NCBI GenBank assembly: GCA_963675055.2
Contig: CAXXJE010000005.1
Span: 124,001-188,000, forward strand
Source of the DNA: PGYT01 sp963675055
GTDB lineage: Bacteria; Bacteroidota; Ignavibacteria; Ignavibacteriales; Melioribacteraceae
Direction of reading: 5' to 3'
Length of the DNA: 64,000 bases
Shown one piece after another: positions 26,447 through 35,765 of this stretch. A program made the translations under genes and the position numbers. Positions within the stretch are counted from its first letter, which is position 1. Each line of letters begins with the position of its first letter. The notes under the pieces are model-generated. The model made no database searches. It was given only the letters and a program-made list of their open reading frames with translations, and was not told the origin of the DNA.

Positions 26447-27286
26447 TTATTTAATTTTAGCTACAATTTTTCTCAATTTATAACTTAAATACTCATTATC
26501 CCGATCAAGAATTTTGGTTTTAATCAATAACATTTTAATATAGTATTTAAGTAAACTCTTATACCTTTTCCTCATTATATATTTTATCCGGAATGAGCTT
26601 AAGTTCTCATTTCTCAAAACTCTTTCAATTTCTTTTATACTATGAACTAAAGTTTTACCCGATGTTTTCTGCATCGAATGAATACGAAAATAACTGTAAA
26701 ATTCATCAACCATTTTTGGAGACGATATTTTTGTAAGATTTAACCAGAGTTCATAATCCATACTCAAATGGTTATCTTTATTAAGTCCTCCAACGATCTC
26801 AAGGATCGACTTCCTGTAAAAAGCCCCCGGTTGTCTAGTCATACCGGGGTCATTAATCAATTTATTATATGTAACTTCGATTGTTTTTTCGTGTTCCAGA
26901 TAATCAATAGCTTCATAATAATTTACTGTGTTCCCGACAATCCAGCCGACTGATTCATCACTAAAATGAGCACTTACATTTCTGAAAATATTTTCTTTAT
27001 AATAATCATCTGAATTTATCCATCCGATAATGTCTCCCGAAGCCAATTTCAATCCTTTATTAAAAGCATCACTTTGACCATCATCTTTTTCAGAAATCCA
27101 AATTAAATGTTTGTATTTAGTTAATATGTCGATTGTATTATCCGATGACCCCCCATCAATTATAATGTGCTCATAATTTTCATAATCCTGATTCATCACC
27201 GATAAAATCGTTTCCTCAATAAAATTTCCCTGATTGAAAGAAGGTGTTATTATGGATATTTTATAATTTACTGCTGAATCACTCAT
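26447..27286 (-). CDS. Glycosyltransferase family 2
   Basis: This 279-residue GT-A enzyme begins YKISIITPSFNQGNFIEETI. It carries DGGSSDNT and the metal-binding INSDDYY, and ends in a basic region (residues 225-279) that may bind the membrane. The layout is that of inverting GT2 enzymes assembling repeat units on the cytoplasmic face. Donor and acceptor are unknown. Confidence 0.85.
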   Translation of the reverse strand: MSDSAVNYKISIITPSFNQGNFIEETILSVMNQDYENYEHIIIDGGSSDNTIDILTKYKHLIWISEKDDGQSDAFNKGLKLASGDIIGWINSDDYYKENIFRNVSAHFSDESVGWIVGNTVNYYEAIDYLEHEKTIEVTYNKLINDPGMTRQPGAFYRKSILEIVGGLNKDNHLSMDYELWLNLTKISSPKMVDEFYSYFRIHSMQKTSGKTLVHSIKEIERVLRNENLSSFRIKYIMRKRYKSLLKYYIKMLLIKTKILDRDNEYLSYKLRKIVAKIK

Positions 27287-27322
27287 AATAAAGGCAAATT
27301 AGAATTTTTATAAAGATAGGTT

Positions 27323-28813
27323 TCATTGTTTATAACCTTTAAATAATTTACGAAAGATCAATTTATAATCTTTCACTTTAGCAAAGAAATTTCGCCTTTC
27401 CTCTTCAGTAAAAATCAAAATCCCCTGAATGCCAATGAATATCAATAAACAAACAAATTTTATTGAAATAATATAGGGATTTAAAAGATAGCCATCATCA
27501 GAGAGCAACAAGTATAACACTACACAACTAAATGTGAAGAAATATGCTGAGATAATTCTCTGAATACGAAAAGGAAGTTTGAATAATTTCAGACTGAAAA
27601 GATAGAGAATTACACCCGAAGAAAAATAGCCTATTAACAAACCAATTGCTGCTCCAAGACCTTCAAATGGCGGTACAAGCAACACAAACGCAATCGTAGC
27701 GACAGCCGCACCAACTATCCTTGCGTAAGACTGATAAATTGTTTTTTTTGAAATAATAATACCCTGACCAAGAAAATAATTAAAGTAGAAAGTAAGGGTA
27801 CCCAATCCAATAATGCCCGGAAAGGTATAAGCAGGGAAATATTTTTCCGTTGTTAATATTACGAGGACTTCCTTTGCATAAACCGATATTGCGGCAACCA
27901 GCACCGTGCCAATAAAAAGGAATAGTCTTGCAATAGAATCATATATATAGTGCTGGTCCTTTTTAGGAATAAGTTTCATTGAAAGCGGATCCCAAGCCAG
28001 GAAAAACATGGAAATAAACATCCCTGAAACACTTGAAATCCTTTCTCCGATCGAGTAAAGCCCGACCTGCTCAGCGCCATGAAATGATTGAAGATAAAAT
28101 CTGTTTGACTGCATAAGGTACATGTTAATAAGCCAACCGGGCATCAGTGGAACACTGAATTGCAGACATTCTTTTACATAATGAAAGTTAAATTGAATTT
28201 TATAATAGTTCCTGAGTAAGAAAAAAAGAAATATAAGAGGAAGAATATAAGCGCAAATATTAGCTATATATACACCCGGTATTAAAAGATCAAGATATAC
28301 GACAAAAAACAGGAGAAATGCCAAGTTTGCACTTAATTGTACAATTGAAATTGCCATGAACTGTTTTGCTTTCTTCTTATATCTAAGAAGAGTCATAAAA
28401 TGTTCAAAGAGTTCAAACAACGCCAATTGAAAAAGCGCGAGCCGAATGATGCCGGAATATTTATCCTCACCAAAAATTAACACAGAAATTGAATCAGCAA
28501 AAATAAAGAAAATTCCGATTACAGAAAGAACAATCGTCATCTGGCTTGCTATACCGGAGAACAACAGAACTTTCTGATTGTTTTCATCAACTTCGTAATA
28601 ATGACGAAATATGCCGGCATTAAATCCTAATGTAAGTACCAGGCCGGCAAATGCCATAGTGGTTGTAATTAAACTGATAACACCGTAATCAGTCGGCTCA
28701 AAAATTCTGGTTAAAATAGGAGCGGTAAAAAGAGAGAAAAATCTACGTACGGCTTGTCCAATACCATAAAAGAATGTTTCTTTCGATAAATCTTTTAAAT
28801 ATTCAGATATCAT
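27323..28813 (-). CDS. Polysaccharide flippase (Wzx/MATE-like)
   Basis: This 496-residue protein has about twelve to fourteen membrane segments. Its N-terminal FFYGIGQAVRRFFSLFTAPIL and RIFEPTDYGVISLITT are typical of Wzx/polysaccharide transport proteins (MVF superfamily). It should flip the finished lipid-linked repeat unit to the periplasm. Only one flippase is present in the window, while two polymerase-class proteins are. The neighbouring GT2 and Wzy genes support a Wzx/Wzy-dependent route. Confidence 0.85.
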   Translation of the reverse strand: MISEYLKDLSKETFFYGIGQAVRRFFSLFTAPILTRIFEPTDYGVISLITTTMAFAGLVLTLGFNAGIFRHYYEVDENNQKVLLFSGIASQMTIVLSVIGIFFIFADSISVLIFGEDKYSGIIRLALFQLALFELFEHFMTLLRYKKKAKQFMAISIVQLSANLAFLLFFVVYLDLLIPGVYIANICAYILPLIFLFFLLRNYYKIQFNFHYVKECLQFSVPLMPGWLINMYLMQSNRFYLQSFHGAEQVGLYSIGERISSVSGMFISMFFLAWDPLSMKLIPKKDQHYIYDSIARLFLFIGTVLVAAISVYAKEVLVILTTEKYFPAYTFPGIIGLGTLTFYFNYFLGQGIIISKKTIYQSYARIVGAAVATIAFVLLVPPFEGLGAAIGLLIGYFSSGVILYLFSLKLFKLPFRIQRIISAYFFTFSCVVLYLLLSDDGYLLNPYIISIKFVCLLIFIGIQGILIFTEEERRNFFAKVKDYKLIFRKLFKGYKQ

Positions 28814-28837
28814 AAAATACTATAACTTGTTTCGAGA

Positions 28838-29566
28838 TCAAGCAACTGTACCGTCCTGTGACAAAGTATCCCAATTTTGAATTGGAGTATTCCATTCTTT
28901 ACCGTATCTGAATATTAAGTACTCGGTACTTTTGTCCGGGATAAGGAAACTGCTGTTAAAAACCGGATAGTCTTTAAATTCCTTGAAGAATTTTAGCGGA
29001 ATTACTTCAGATTTATGATTTGAAAATTTCTTCCTGAACTTGACAAGCAGGTTAATAAATCTATTTTTCAACACGGCCGGGAATAAAAGGAATAAGATAA
29101 GGACCGGGAAGTACAAGATTCTGAGTAGAAGTGTAAACCTTTTTTTACAAATTTTCTTGTTAAATAAAAAGTTTATTAGTTCATGAGTTAATATTGAATG
29201 GTATTTAGTTAAAAACGGATATAATGAACTTGATGGAGTGATTGCAAATTTGTCTTCAATAGTGTAAAAATTCAAATCCAGATTATACTCCGGTTTGTCA
29301 TACAAATGAATATTCATATAATGATCGTTACAAAAGACAGAATACCCTAAAGATTCATAATCATTCTTCAATTTCATTTTTAACTGATAGTCATCTTTAC
29401 TTTTCCAGCAACCCAGATCAACATCCTTATCCCAGGGAATAAATCCGCCTTCTCTAACTGCACCTAATAAGGTTCCGCTATCCAGCCAAAAAATCAGCTT
29501 ATTATTATTTAATATAATTTTTGTGTCTGATAGTAATTGTACTAAAATTTCTTCTTTTGTTTTCAT
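28838..29566 (-). CDS. LicD family transferase
   Basis: This 242-residue protein has the LicD signature WLDSGTLLGAVREGGFIPWD followed by KDVDLG, a nucleotidyltransferase-fold active site with paired aspartates. Near its end is EYLIFRYGKEWNTPIQNW, also typical. One hydrophobic stretch (about 150-168) may bury it in the membrane. Characterised LicD proteins move phosphocholine from CDP-choline to sugars. Here the aminoethylphosphonate genes at 35765-40386 make an aminoethylphosphonate donor the attractive candidate; that is an inference. The ATG at 29566 with GGAG upstream was chosen over a TTG three codons earlier. Confidence 0.75.
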   Translation of the reverse strand: MKTKEEILVQLLSDTKIILNNNKLIFWLDSGTLLGAVREGGFIPWDKDVDLGCWKSKDDYQLKMKLKNDYESLGYSVFCNDHYMNIHLYDKPEYNLDLNFYTIEDKFAITPSSSLYPFLTKYHSILTHELINFLFNKKICKKRFTLLLRILYFPVLILFLLFPAVLKNRFINLLVKFRKKFSNHKSEVIPLKFFKEFKDYPVFNSSFLIPDKSTEYLIFRYGKEWNTPIQNWDTLSQDGTVA

Positions 29567-29576
29567 ACACTCCAAA

Positions 29577-30104
29577 TTATAATTGCGGATTAAACAGTGC
29601 CATATGAATCATATCAACTGCTCTGCCATCTATGAGGCAGTGCTTAATTCTGATCCCATCAGGCTGCATATTAGATTTTTTCATAATTGAGAGCATACCA
29701 AAATTTACTTCCAAAGTACCGGCAGTTATCTTACGTACGCTATCGGTTTGAAATAAAAAATTACACATGCCGTTCCAGGCTTCCAAACCAATACCTTTCC
29801 CCCACAATGATCTTTCGCCAACCATAATACTAATATCAGCGACATTATGAAGAACATCCTTATAAACCGTCATATTACCTACGTGGCCATTTTCATATGT
29901 AATAGCCCAGAATGAATTACGGCTATTTGTGAAAGAGAGAAAGTACTCTCTGCATGATTTTAGAGAATGAGTATAAAATCTCTGATCACTGAACTTCATT
30001 GTTTCTTTATCGTTCAGCCAACCAACGTATTTCGCCGTCAGAAACTTTTCACTGAAGGGTATTATTTTTAATCGCTCAGTAATGATCTCGTTAGCTCCGC
30101 TCAT
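29577..30104 (-). CDS. GNAT family N-acetyltransferase (RimJ/RimL-like)
   Basis: This 175-residue protein opens with ITERLKIIPFSEKFLTAKYV and has the acetyl-CoA loop GERSLWGKGIGLEAWNG and KITAGTLEVNFGMLSIM. These fit the GNAT fold as used by PseH- and LegH-type enzymes that acetylate an amino sugar. It overlaps the upstream gene by 14 nt and ends 10 nt before the ATG of the LicD gene. The substrate is unknown. Confidence 0.8.
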   Translation of the reverse strand: MSGANEIITERLKIIPFSEKFLTAKYVGWLNDKETMKFSDQRFYTHSLKSCREYFLSFTNSRNSFWAITYENGHVGNMTVYKDVLHNVADISIMVGERSLWGKGIGLEAWNGMCNFLFQTDSVRKITAGTLEVNFGMLSIMKKSNMQPDGIRIKHCLIDGRAVDMIHMALFNPQL

Positions 30105-31203
30105 AATTCATCCTTTTAAATAGAAATTCAAATATTTCTTTATTACTATCCTTTACGTATTCGAATTTATTTTTCCCTTCAATAATCTCCCCTTTAATTA
30201 GAGATGACACGATATCTATTAAGTTCTGCCGGTAGTAAACTATCGGGACATAATCGTATTTCGTATGAGGCGCCCAGTTTTTCTCTTCAGCTGTCGGCAG
30301 AACTGAAACAGGATTCTTACCAAGAAGAAACGACTCCATGACCAACATTGATGTCATACCAAAGACAAAATCAGAATTATAAATAATCTCGAGTGGATCT
30401 TCAGCATAGCTGAAGAGATCAATTTCCTCTTTGTACTTTTTATACTCTTCGGGTGAATTTTTGGGGTGTAATCTTAGTATTCTGAAGGGATCAAATGAGC
30501 ATGAAGAGAAGGCATCCAAAATTTCATCAATAACAATTTCCGTTCTGGTAAAAGAATCATCCCTTCCAGATAATAAATATCTTTCATTGGGAAGCATACG
30601 AACATCATTATTATTCAAATGTTCGCCGATGATTGTAACAATTTTTTTATCTGCTCCAATGTTGTGAATTTCTCTGAATCTCTGCCTTGTTTTTAAAGTT
30701 TCAAATTCAGCCCCAGCTTTTATTACCCTATTGTAATTCGGATTACCGCTGATCAGAATCTTATCCGGTTTAAAACCAACACCTGAGAAATAATGAAATG
30801 TGCTCTCATTAGGTACAATCAGATAATCCGGTGAATACATGAGAGGATCATTTGTATTTCCGCAAAATCTCAAATGGGAATCGACCTCCATATCAACAAA
30901 CCCGGATGTTTCAATTCCATGTTCTCGGCAATAAGAAATTAAACTCAAACCGAGTGAATCAGGATTCTGTGAAGTCCCAACAAGAACTAATTTTGTTTCC
31001 CGGGAAACTATAATGTCAACGATTTCTTTTAAGGAGTTAGCTTTAATACAAGAGGTATTACGTGATTTTAGAAAATCTATCGCAGGTCCTGTGGCAATTA
31101 AAACTGAATTAACATCATTTTTATAAGAATAATCCGGGAAATCCAAGATAAAATTAGCAGCTCCCGGATCCTCAACGAAAATTAAAATATTATTACTAAC
31201 CAT
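30091..31203 (-). CDS. Uncharacterised GT-B-fold protein
   Basis: No family could be named for this 370-residue soluble protein. It has a Rossmann-like N-terminal half (ILIFVEDPGAANFIL) and a second half with RILRLHPKNSPEEYKKY and FGMTSMLVMESFLLGKNPVS. The second pattern (LHPK, then a small-residue run followed by E and GK-P-V) is seen in GT-B transferases and in UDP-GlcNAc 2-epimerase and CDP-glycerol transferase relatives. It overlaps the genes on both sides (14 nt and 8 nt), so it belongs to the same biosynthetic unit as the Gfo/Idh enzyme and SpsF-like protein. Confidence 0.5.
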   Translation of the reverse strand: MVSNNILIFVEDPGAANFILDFPDYSYKNDVNSVLIATGPAIDFLKSRNTSCIKANSLKEIVDIIVSRETKLVLVGTSQNPDSLGLSLISYCREHGIETSGFVDMEVDSHLRFCGNTNDPLMYSPDYLIVPNESTFHYFSGVGFKPDKILISGNPNYNRVIKAGAEFETLKTRQRFREIHNIGADKKIVTIIGEHLNNNDVRMLPNERYLLSGRDDSFTRTEIVIDEILDAFSSCSFDPFRILRLHPKNSPEEYKKYKEEIDLFSYAEDPLEIIYNSDFVFGMTSMLVMESFLLGKNPVSVLPTAEEKNWAPHTKYDYVPIVYYRQNLIDIVSSLIKGEIIEGKNKFEYVKDSNKEIFEFLFKRMNYERS

Positions 31204-32221
31204 TAATAATCTTAATTAGTTGTCCTGAATTTTCAAATGAAGTAAAAATCGACTCGACGATTTCAGTTGATTGAAGAGCAGTTTCGCCGGAACAATCCAA
31301 CGGGATACCGTTTTCAATATTCTGGATCAAATTATCGTACAGATTATAAAGTGAATTGCCGTAATCCAATGAATAAATTTCTTTTCTATCCGAAGCCAGT
31401 TCCCTTGCGGGCGAATAGGATCTGCACTGAGCCGAAGGAGTTAATACCATATGTAAACCTTCATGAACTAATTCAAGCCTGGCTTTACTTCCATAAATAT
31501 CCAAAGAATTTTCTCTGTAATTAGAGAATCTGATGGGCTGAAAAATGGCATTTAAGTTGTTTTGAAGGAAAAGTTGGAAAGAGAAATTACTGTCATCTCG
31601 CAACGGACCTTCCTGAAAAGCAAAAGCGGTATTTGTAGCTTGTACAGCAATAATATTTCCAAACAACATTCTTACCATATCGATCATGTGAATGCCATTG
31701 TTATGAAGACCATTGCCGTAAACTCCAAACACAGCTTGTACATCGCCAACAAACTCGTTCAACATTCCACTAGAGAGTTTCTTTAGAACAGAATCTGAAC
31801 GTCTGGTTAAATTGACCTGCACTTTAATTTTTCTCTTTTTGCATAATTCAATAAATGCTTTTGAGTTTTCAATATTATCCGCGACAGGCTTTTCCAAAAG
31901 GACGGCCTTAAGATTTGGGAATTCATCAATAATTGATTTTCTGATATGTGGCGGAGTACAAATAACCGCTATTTCAATTTCATCTCTTGATTTTACATCA
32001 CAAATTTTTCCATAAACTTCAGAAATTCCCCACTGTTTAGAAAAGTAATCCCGGGATTTCTCATTTGGATCGACCCCCATAATTAAATTATAGGAAGGAT
32101 GATCGATTAACACTTTAGTGTGAGTTGAGTATTTTACATTTTTTTGCATTTCCAAATCTTCTTCATACAGAGATGCAATTTTACCGAGACCAATGAGAGC
32201 TGTTTTGTAGATTGGATTCAA
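31196..32221 (-). CDS. Gfo/Idh/MocA family oxidoreductase
   Basis: This 341-residue protein has the dinucleotide-binding ALIGLGKIASLYEED at its N-terminus and LLEKPVADN near residue 108. NGLHNNGIHMIDMVRMLFG holds the family histidine/aspartate region. The start is a TTG at 32221, one base after the stop of the upstream SpsF-like gene, with GGTAAGA upstream. No earlier ATG exists. Gfo/Idh enzymes next to SpsF and DegT genes are common in surface-sugar loci and probably oxidise a precursor before transamination. Confidence 0.8.
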   Translation of the reverse strand: MNPIYKTALIGLGKIASLYEEDLEMQKNVKYSTHTKVLIDHPSYNLIMGVDPNEKSRDYFSKQWGISEVYGKICDVKSRDEIEIAVICTPPHIRKSIIDEFPNLKAVLLEKPVADNIENSKAFIELCKKRKIKVQVNLTRRSDSVLKKLSSGMLNEFVGDVQAVFGVYGNGLHNNGIHMIDMVRMLFGNIIAVQATNTAFAFQEGPLRDDSNFSFQLFLQNNLNAIFQPIRFSNYRENSLDIYGSKARLELVHEGLHMVLTPSAQCRSYSPARELASDRKEIYSLDYGNSLYNLYDNLIQNIENGIPLDCSGETALQSTEIVESIFTSFENSGQLIKIING

Positions 32222-32977
32222 TTATCTTACCGGTTTATTTTCACAATACCTGTTAATCTCGATGAGTTGAGGTTTAGATAAAAGTAGGTTAACAATCTGT
32301 TCAGCATTAAAATTAATTCCGAACTTAAGATAAAGTTCCTTGAAAACTTGTCTTAAAAATTCCAAATCCTCCTCATAATCCAAATAAATTCTTGTATACT
32401 CAGGAAGTTTCAATTTTGGCGAAGACATCAGATGAACGATTTTATACTTATCCGGGTTTTCATAAAAAGGTAAAGAGACATGTTCTCTCACTGCTGAGTC
32501 CTTATATTTGCTTTCAATTTCCTCAAGACTTTTATATGTAAAAACCTGTACATACAATCCAGGCGGTGCTGAAGAAACTTCACAATTCGTTAAATAGTCA
32601 CATTCATTTGCCATAAATGTAGATATTCCAATATCAATAATATCCGGATCAGTAAACGGACAATCGCCCGTAATTTCAACAATTATATCGGAGTTCATAA
32701 ATTTATGCGCTTCAACAACTCTGAGCAGTACATCGTCTTCAGATCCTCTAAAGACTTTTACATTATTATCCTCCGCCCATTTTGCCAATGCATCGTCAGA
32801 TTTTTGATCAGTTGTAGCAATAACGATGTCATCTAAAAGTTTAGATTCTTTTAGTCTCTCCACAAGAAGCTGGATAACCGGCATGCCGCCTAAATCAGCG
32901 AGCATTTTACCAGGAAATCTGGAAGAAGACATCCTGGCTTCTATACTAGCAACAATTCTTGGTTTTGTATTATTCAA
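32222..32977 (-). CDS. SpsF-like cytidylyltransferase (CMP-sugar synthetase family)
   Basis: This 251-residue protein has PRIVASIEARMSSSRFPGKM near its start and EITGDCPFTDPDIID further on, matching the acylneuraminate cytidylyltransferase/SpsF family that activates sugars or sugar acids as CMP derivatives. The open frame runs 20 codons further upstream inside the aminotransferase gene. The TTG at 32977 lies one base after that gene's stop with GGAG seven bases upstream, and it gives the family N-terminus, so it is the likely start. A second CMP-synthetase-like gene is at 43079. Confidence 0.78.
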   Translation of the reverse strand: MNNTKPRIVASIEARMSSSRFPGKMLADLGGMPVIQLLVERLKESKLLDDIVIATTDQKSDDALAKWAEDNNVKVFRGSEDDVLLRVVEAHKFMNSDIIVEITGDCPFTDPDIIDIGISTFMANECDYLTNCEVSSAPPGLYVQVFTYKSLEEIESKYKDSAVREHVSLPFYENPDKYKIVHLMSSPKLKLPEYTRIYLDYEEDLEFLRQVFKELYLKFGINFNAEQIVNLLLSKPQLIEINRYCENKPVR

Positions 32978-32978
32978 C

Positions 32979-34259
32979 TTAATTCTCCAATTTTTTAAGC
33001 TGTTCTTTATTTTCATAAACCTTAATAAAGGCATCAATTATTCTGTTAAGTTCGAAAGAATTAACTTCATAGCCACAGATGTCAAATCCCATCAATTCCT
33101 TTTTATGGAGTCTTTCACTAACCGGACACATACCTATTTTATATTCAGGCGCATTGGGCAGAGTAAAAGGGAAACCGTCACGTCCTAATGCAATTCTTTT
33201 CTGAAAAACTGGCAGCCAGTACAACGGCGGCAGATATCCGATAAAATTAGGGAATCCTTCAGCATTAAGTGCTTTTGAAAAGAGTTCCCGGCTGACGCCG
33301 ACTTTTTCTTCAATAAATCTTGCCTGCCACATATAGAATACGCTTCTACAATTTTCCCTTGGAACAGGCACTTCAAATCCTTCTAATCCTTTAAGCCCTT
33401 CGTTTAGTTTGAGCGCTATTTCTTCCCTGCCTCCAATTAAAGTTTCAGCTTTCTTTAATTGTTCTAAAGCGACAGCGGCACATAACTCTGTCATTCTAAG
33501 ATTATAACCAATCATATTTGTAAGGTTTGTCACTCCAGCATCATTAACCGCGGCTTCCGCATGATTCCGGATAAATTGCAGCCGCTGAGCAAGTTCATCA
33601 TCATTCGTAGTAATTATTCCACCTTCACCACTATGGATATGTTTATGGTAGTTCAGGCTGAATACACCCATGTGACCGATTGTTCCAGTATATTTGCCAA
33701 ACTCCATTCCCAAAGGAGATTGTGCGTTATCTTCAATTAATATCAATCCATTATTATCTGCTAATTCTCTTAGTTCATGTAATGCTGCCGGGTGCCCGAA
33801 TAAATTTACTGCAATGATAGCCCTGGTTTTTGCATTAATTTTTTCTTTAACTATTGCCGGATCTATACAATAAGATGATTCTTCAACATCGGCAAATACA
33901 GGTATTCCTCCGTAAAACAATGGAGTAACAGCAGTCGCAGACATGCTAAGCGGCGGGACAATAACTTCATCACCCGGACCGACACCGGCTGCGCCCAACG
34001 CGGCAATTAATCCAGAAGTATTAGAATTAACAGCAACAGAATGCTTACATTTAAATTTTCTTGACCAGCTGTTTTCCAGTGCCTGCACTACCGGACCACC
34101 ATGGAAATTCTCGCCCCAGGTTGCAACATAACCTGAAAGCATTCCACTTTTCATAACTTTATTAACAGCTTCGACTTCTTCAAAACCAATTGAGACATAG
34201 CCCTTTAAAGTATTTGCGTCAAAAACAGGCGTGCCTCCAAGAATAGCAAGTTTACTCAT
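32979..34259 (-). CDS. DegT/DnrJ/EryC1/StrS family aminotransferase
   Basis: This 426-residue PLP enzyme transaminates keto-sugars. NSNTSGLIAALGAAGVGPGD, EVIVPPLSMSATAV and IEDNAQSPLGMEF are family landmarks. The PLP-lysine segment is SLNYHKHIHSGEGG. It is somewhat longer than the usual 370-390 residues because of a C-terminal extension after residue 340. It forms a unit with the SpsF-like and Gfo/Idh genes; an amino-sugar acid is a possible product. Confidence 0.85.
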   Translation of the reverse strand: MSKLAILGGTPVFDANTLKGYVSIGFEEVEAVNKVMKSGMLSGYVATWGENFHGGPVVQALENSWSRKFKCKHSVAVNSNTSGLIAALGAAGVGPGDEVIVPPLSMSATAVTPLFYGGIPVFADVEESSYCIDPAIVKEKINAKTRAIIAVNLFGHPAALHELRELADNNGLILIEDNAQSPLGMEFGKYTGTIGHMGVFSLNYHKHIHSGEGGIITTNDDELAQRLQFIRNHAEAAVNDAGVTNLTNMIGYNLRMTELCAAVALEQLKKAETLIGGREEIALKLNEGLKGLEGFEVPVPRENCRSVFYMWQARFIEEKVGVSRELFSKALNAEGFPNFIGYLPPLYWLPVFQKRIALGRDGFPFTLPNAPEYKIGMCPVSERLHKKELMGFDICGYEVNSFELNRIIDAFIKVYENKEQLKKLEN

Positions 34260-34277
34260 AGCTTCCTCTGATTCTAT

Positions 34278-35765
34278 TTATTTAAAATAATTTTGCAGAT
34301 TAATTTTAGTTGCAAGGTGATTTAACAAACCATCAGCATGTTTTCTAATATTCTCATCAGCATACATTAATACCTGAGGATAATGTGCTCCTTCGAAGCT
34401 AATAATACGAAGTATATATATTATCCTTATAATTTCTTCCTTGTCGGGAAGCGTTAATTTTTCCGGTTGCTGCAGTATTTCTGAAAGTTCATAATGATTT
34501 GAGACCTTCATTATTCCCGGGAAATTTTTATACCAGTTATCAGCCAATAGTATAACCGGTTTACCTATTAAAAATGCCTCCCATCCGGTAGTACCGCCCA
34601 ATGTAAGCACTCCCCTGCAATTTTTTGTAAGTGAAAAAGTATCTTCATAAGGCGATAACAGTTTAACATTTCTGATCTTTTTTAATGCCTTATAAAATTT
34701 AATACTCTTTTCCGGGAATAGGGATGGATGCTCTTTAACATATAATTTTGTGTTAAATGGTAAACAAGCAGCACATTCCCTGATTAGTTCAATAATATTA
34801 GGGTATCGTAATCCCATCCAGGTGTAATCACACCACTCATTAAGAATATGTAACGGGAACAGGAAATAATTTTCCTGATTATGTGGATGATATTTTTCAA
34901 ATACGCCGGAGAAATTAATATATTTAAGTCTAAAAAACGACAAGAGCCATTTTTTATACTTAGTCATATAATTACCCTTCAAGTAATAATTGTTCTTGAG
35001 TCTCCGTGATTTAATTTTAGAATAAAAACCTGCCAGTTTTTTGATTGACGGGATTCCTGGGTATTTATAATATGATTTCTGTTTCCCTATCTTCTCCCCT
35101 GATATAAGATCAATACCAACATAAGGAGGTTTTTCTGGGGTCGTGTTCATTTTTTCATAGTACTTTACAGCTTCAGAATAATTCTCAGAACTTTTATCAA
35201 TTCCACTATTTAGAATTGCATCATCAATTCCTTCAATACTATCTTTCCACGTAGTTCTGAAATTCTTTCTTCCTGGCAATCCGACAGGTGTAAATTCAAT
35301 AAAATGTATGCCCATAGTTTTACAGACCGACCATAACACGGACGCAGTTAAAACTCCGGGTCCCTCACTGATGATAACGTCAATTTCATTTTGTTTTAGA
35401 TATTTTTCCCAAAATTCAAAATGAACAATAATTCTGGGTAAAAGAACATCATCCGATTCACCTAACTCAAACATTTCGCTCCAGGCGATTTGTCTCAAAG
35501 GTACGGAGTTATACCTGGTTTCGTATTGCTTCTTTAATTCTTCAAGATCGCCCCCAATATTATCAATTCGTTCGGAATAAAAATTACCTAGAACGGTGGG
35601 GGTAACATTATACACTGATTCGAGTTTCTCTCTTTCACTAATTGTATGACATACATAGAATTGTTCAATTTCGACATTTTCAAGAGCAATCTTTTTGCTT
35701 ATCTTTACAAAAAAATCGAGATCCCCATCTCGTGTATACCATGCGATATTCAAACGGTTCTTCAT
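34278..35765 (-). CDS. Capsule polysaccharide synthesis protein (KpsC/LipB/Capsule_synth-like)
   Basis: This 495-residue protein has ENYFLFPLHILNEW, LYVKEHPSLFP and VLTLGGTTGWEAFLIGKPVI, the pattern of capsule polysaccharide biosynthesis proteins (PF05159), a GT-B group that includes Kdo transferases. The N-terminal 250 residues are less conserved and contain a basic, aromatic stretch (about 240-290). It overlaps PhnW by one base, so it may act together with the phosphonate genes, for example as the transferase receiving the substituent or building the acceptor. That link is inferred. Confidence 0.65.
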   Translation of the reverse strand: MKNRLNIAWYTRDGDLDFFVKISKKIALENVEIEQFYVCHTISEREKLESVYNVTPTVLGNFYSERIDNIGGDLEELKKQYETRYNSVPLRQIAWSEMFELGESDDVLLPRIIVHFEFWEKYLKQNEIDVIISEGPGVLTASVLWSVCKTMGIHFIEFTPVGLPGRKNFRTTWKDSIEGIDDAILNSGIDKSSENYSEAVKYYEKMNTTPEKPPYVGIDLISGEKIGKQKSYYKYPGIPSIKKLAGFYSKIKSRRLKNNYYLKGNYMTKYKKWLLSFFRLKYINFSGVFEKYHPHNQENYFLFPLHILNEWCDYTWMGLRYPNIIELIRECAACLPFNTKLYVKEHPSLFPEKSIKFYKALKKIRNVKLLSPYEDTFSLTKNCRGVLTLGGTTGWEAFLIGKPVILLADNWYKNFPGIMKVSNHYELSEILQQPEKLTLPDKEEIIRIIYILRIISFEGAHYPQVLMYADENIRKHADGLLNHLATKINLQNYFK

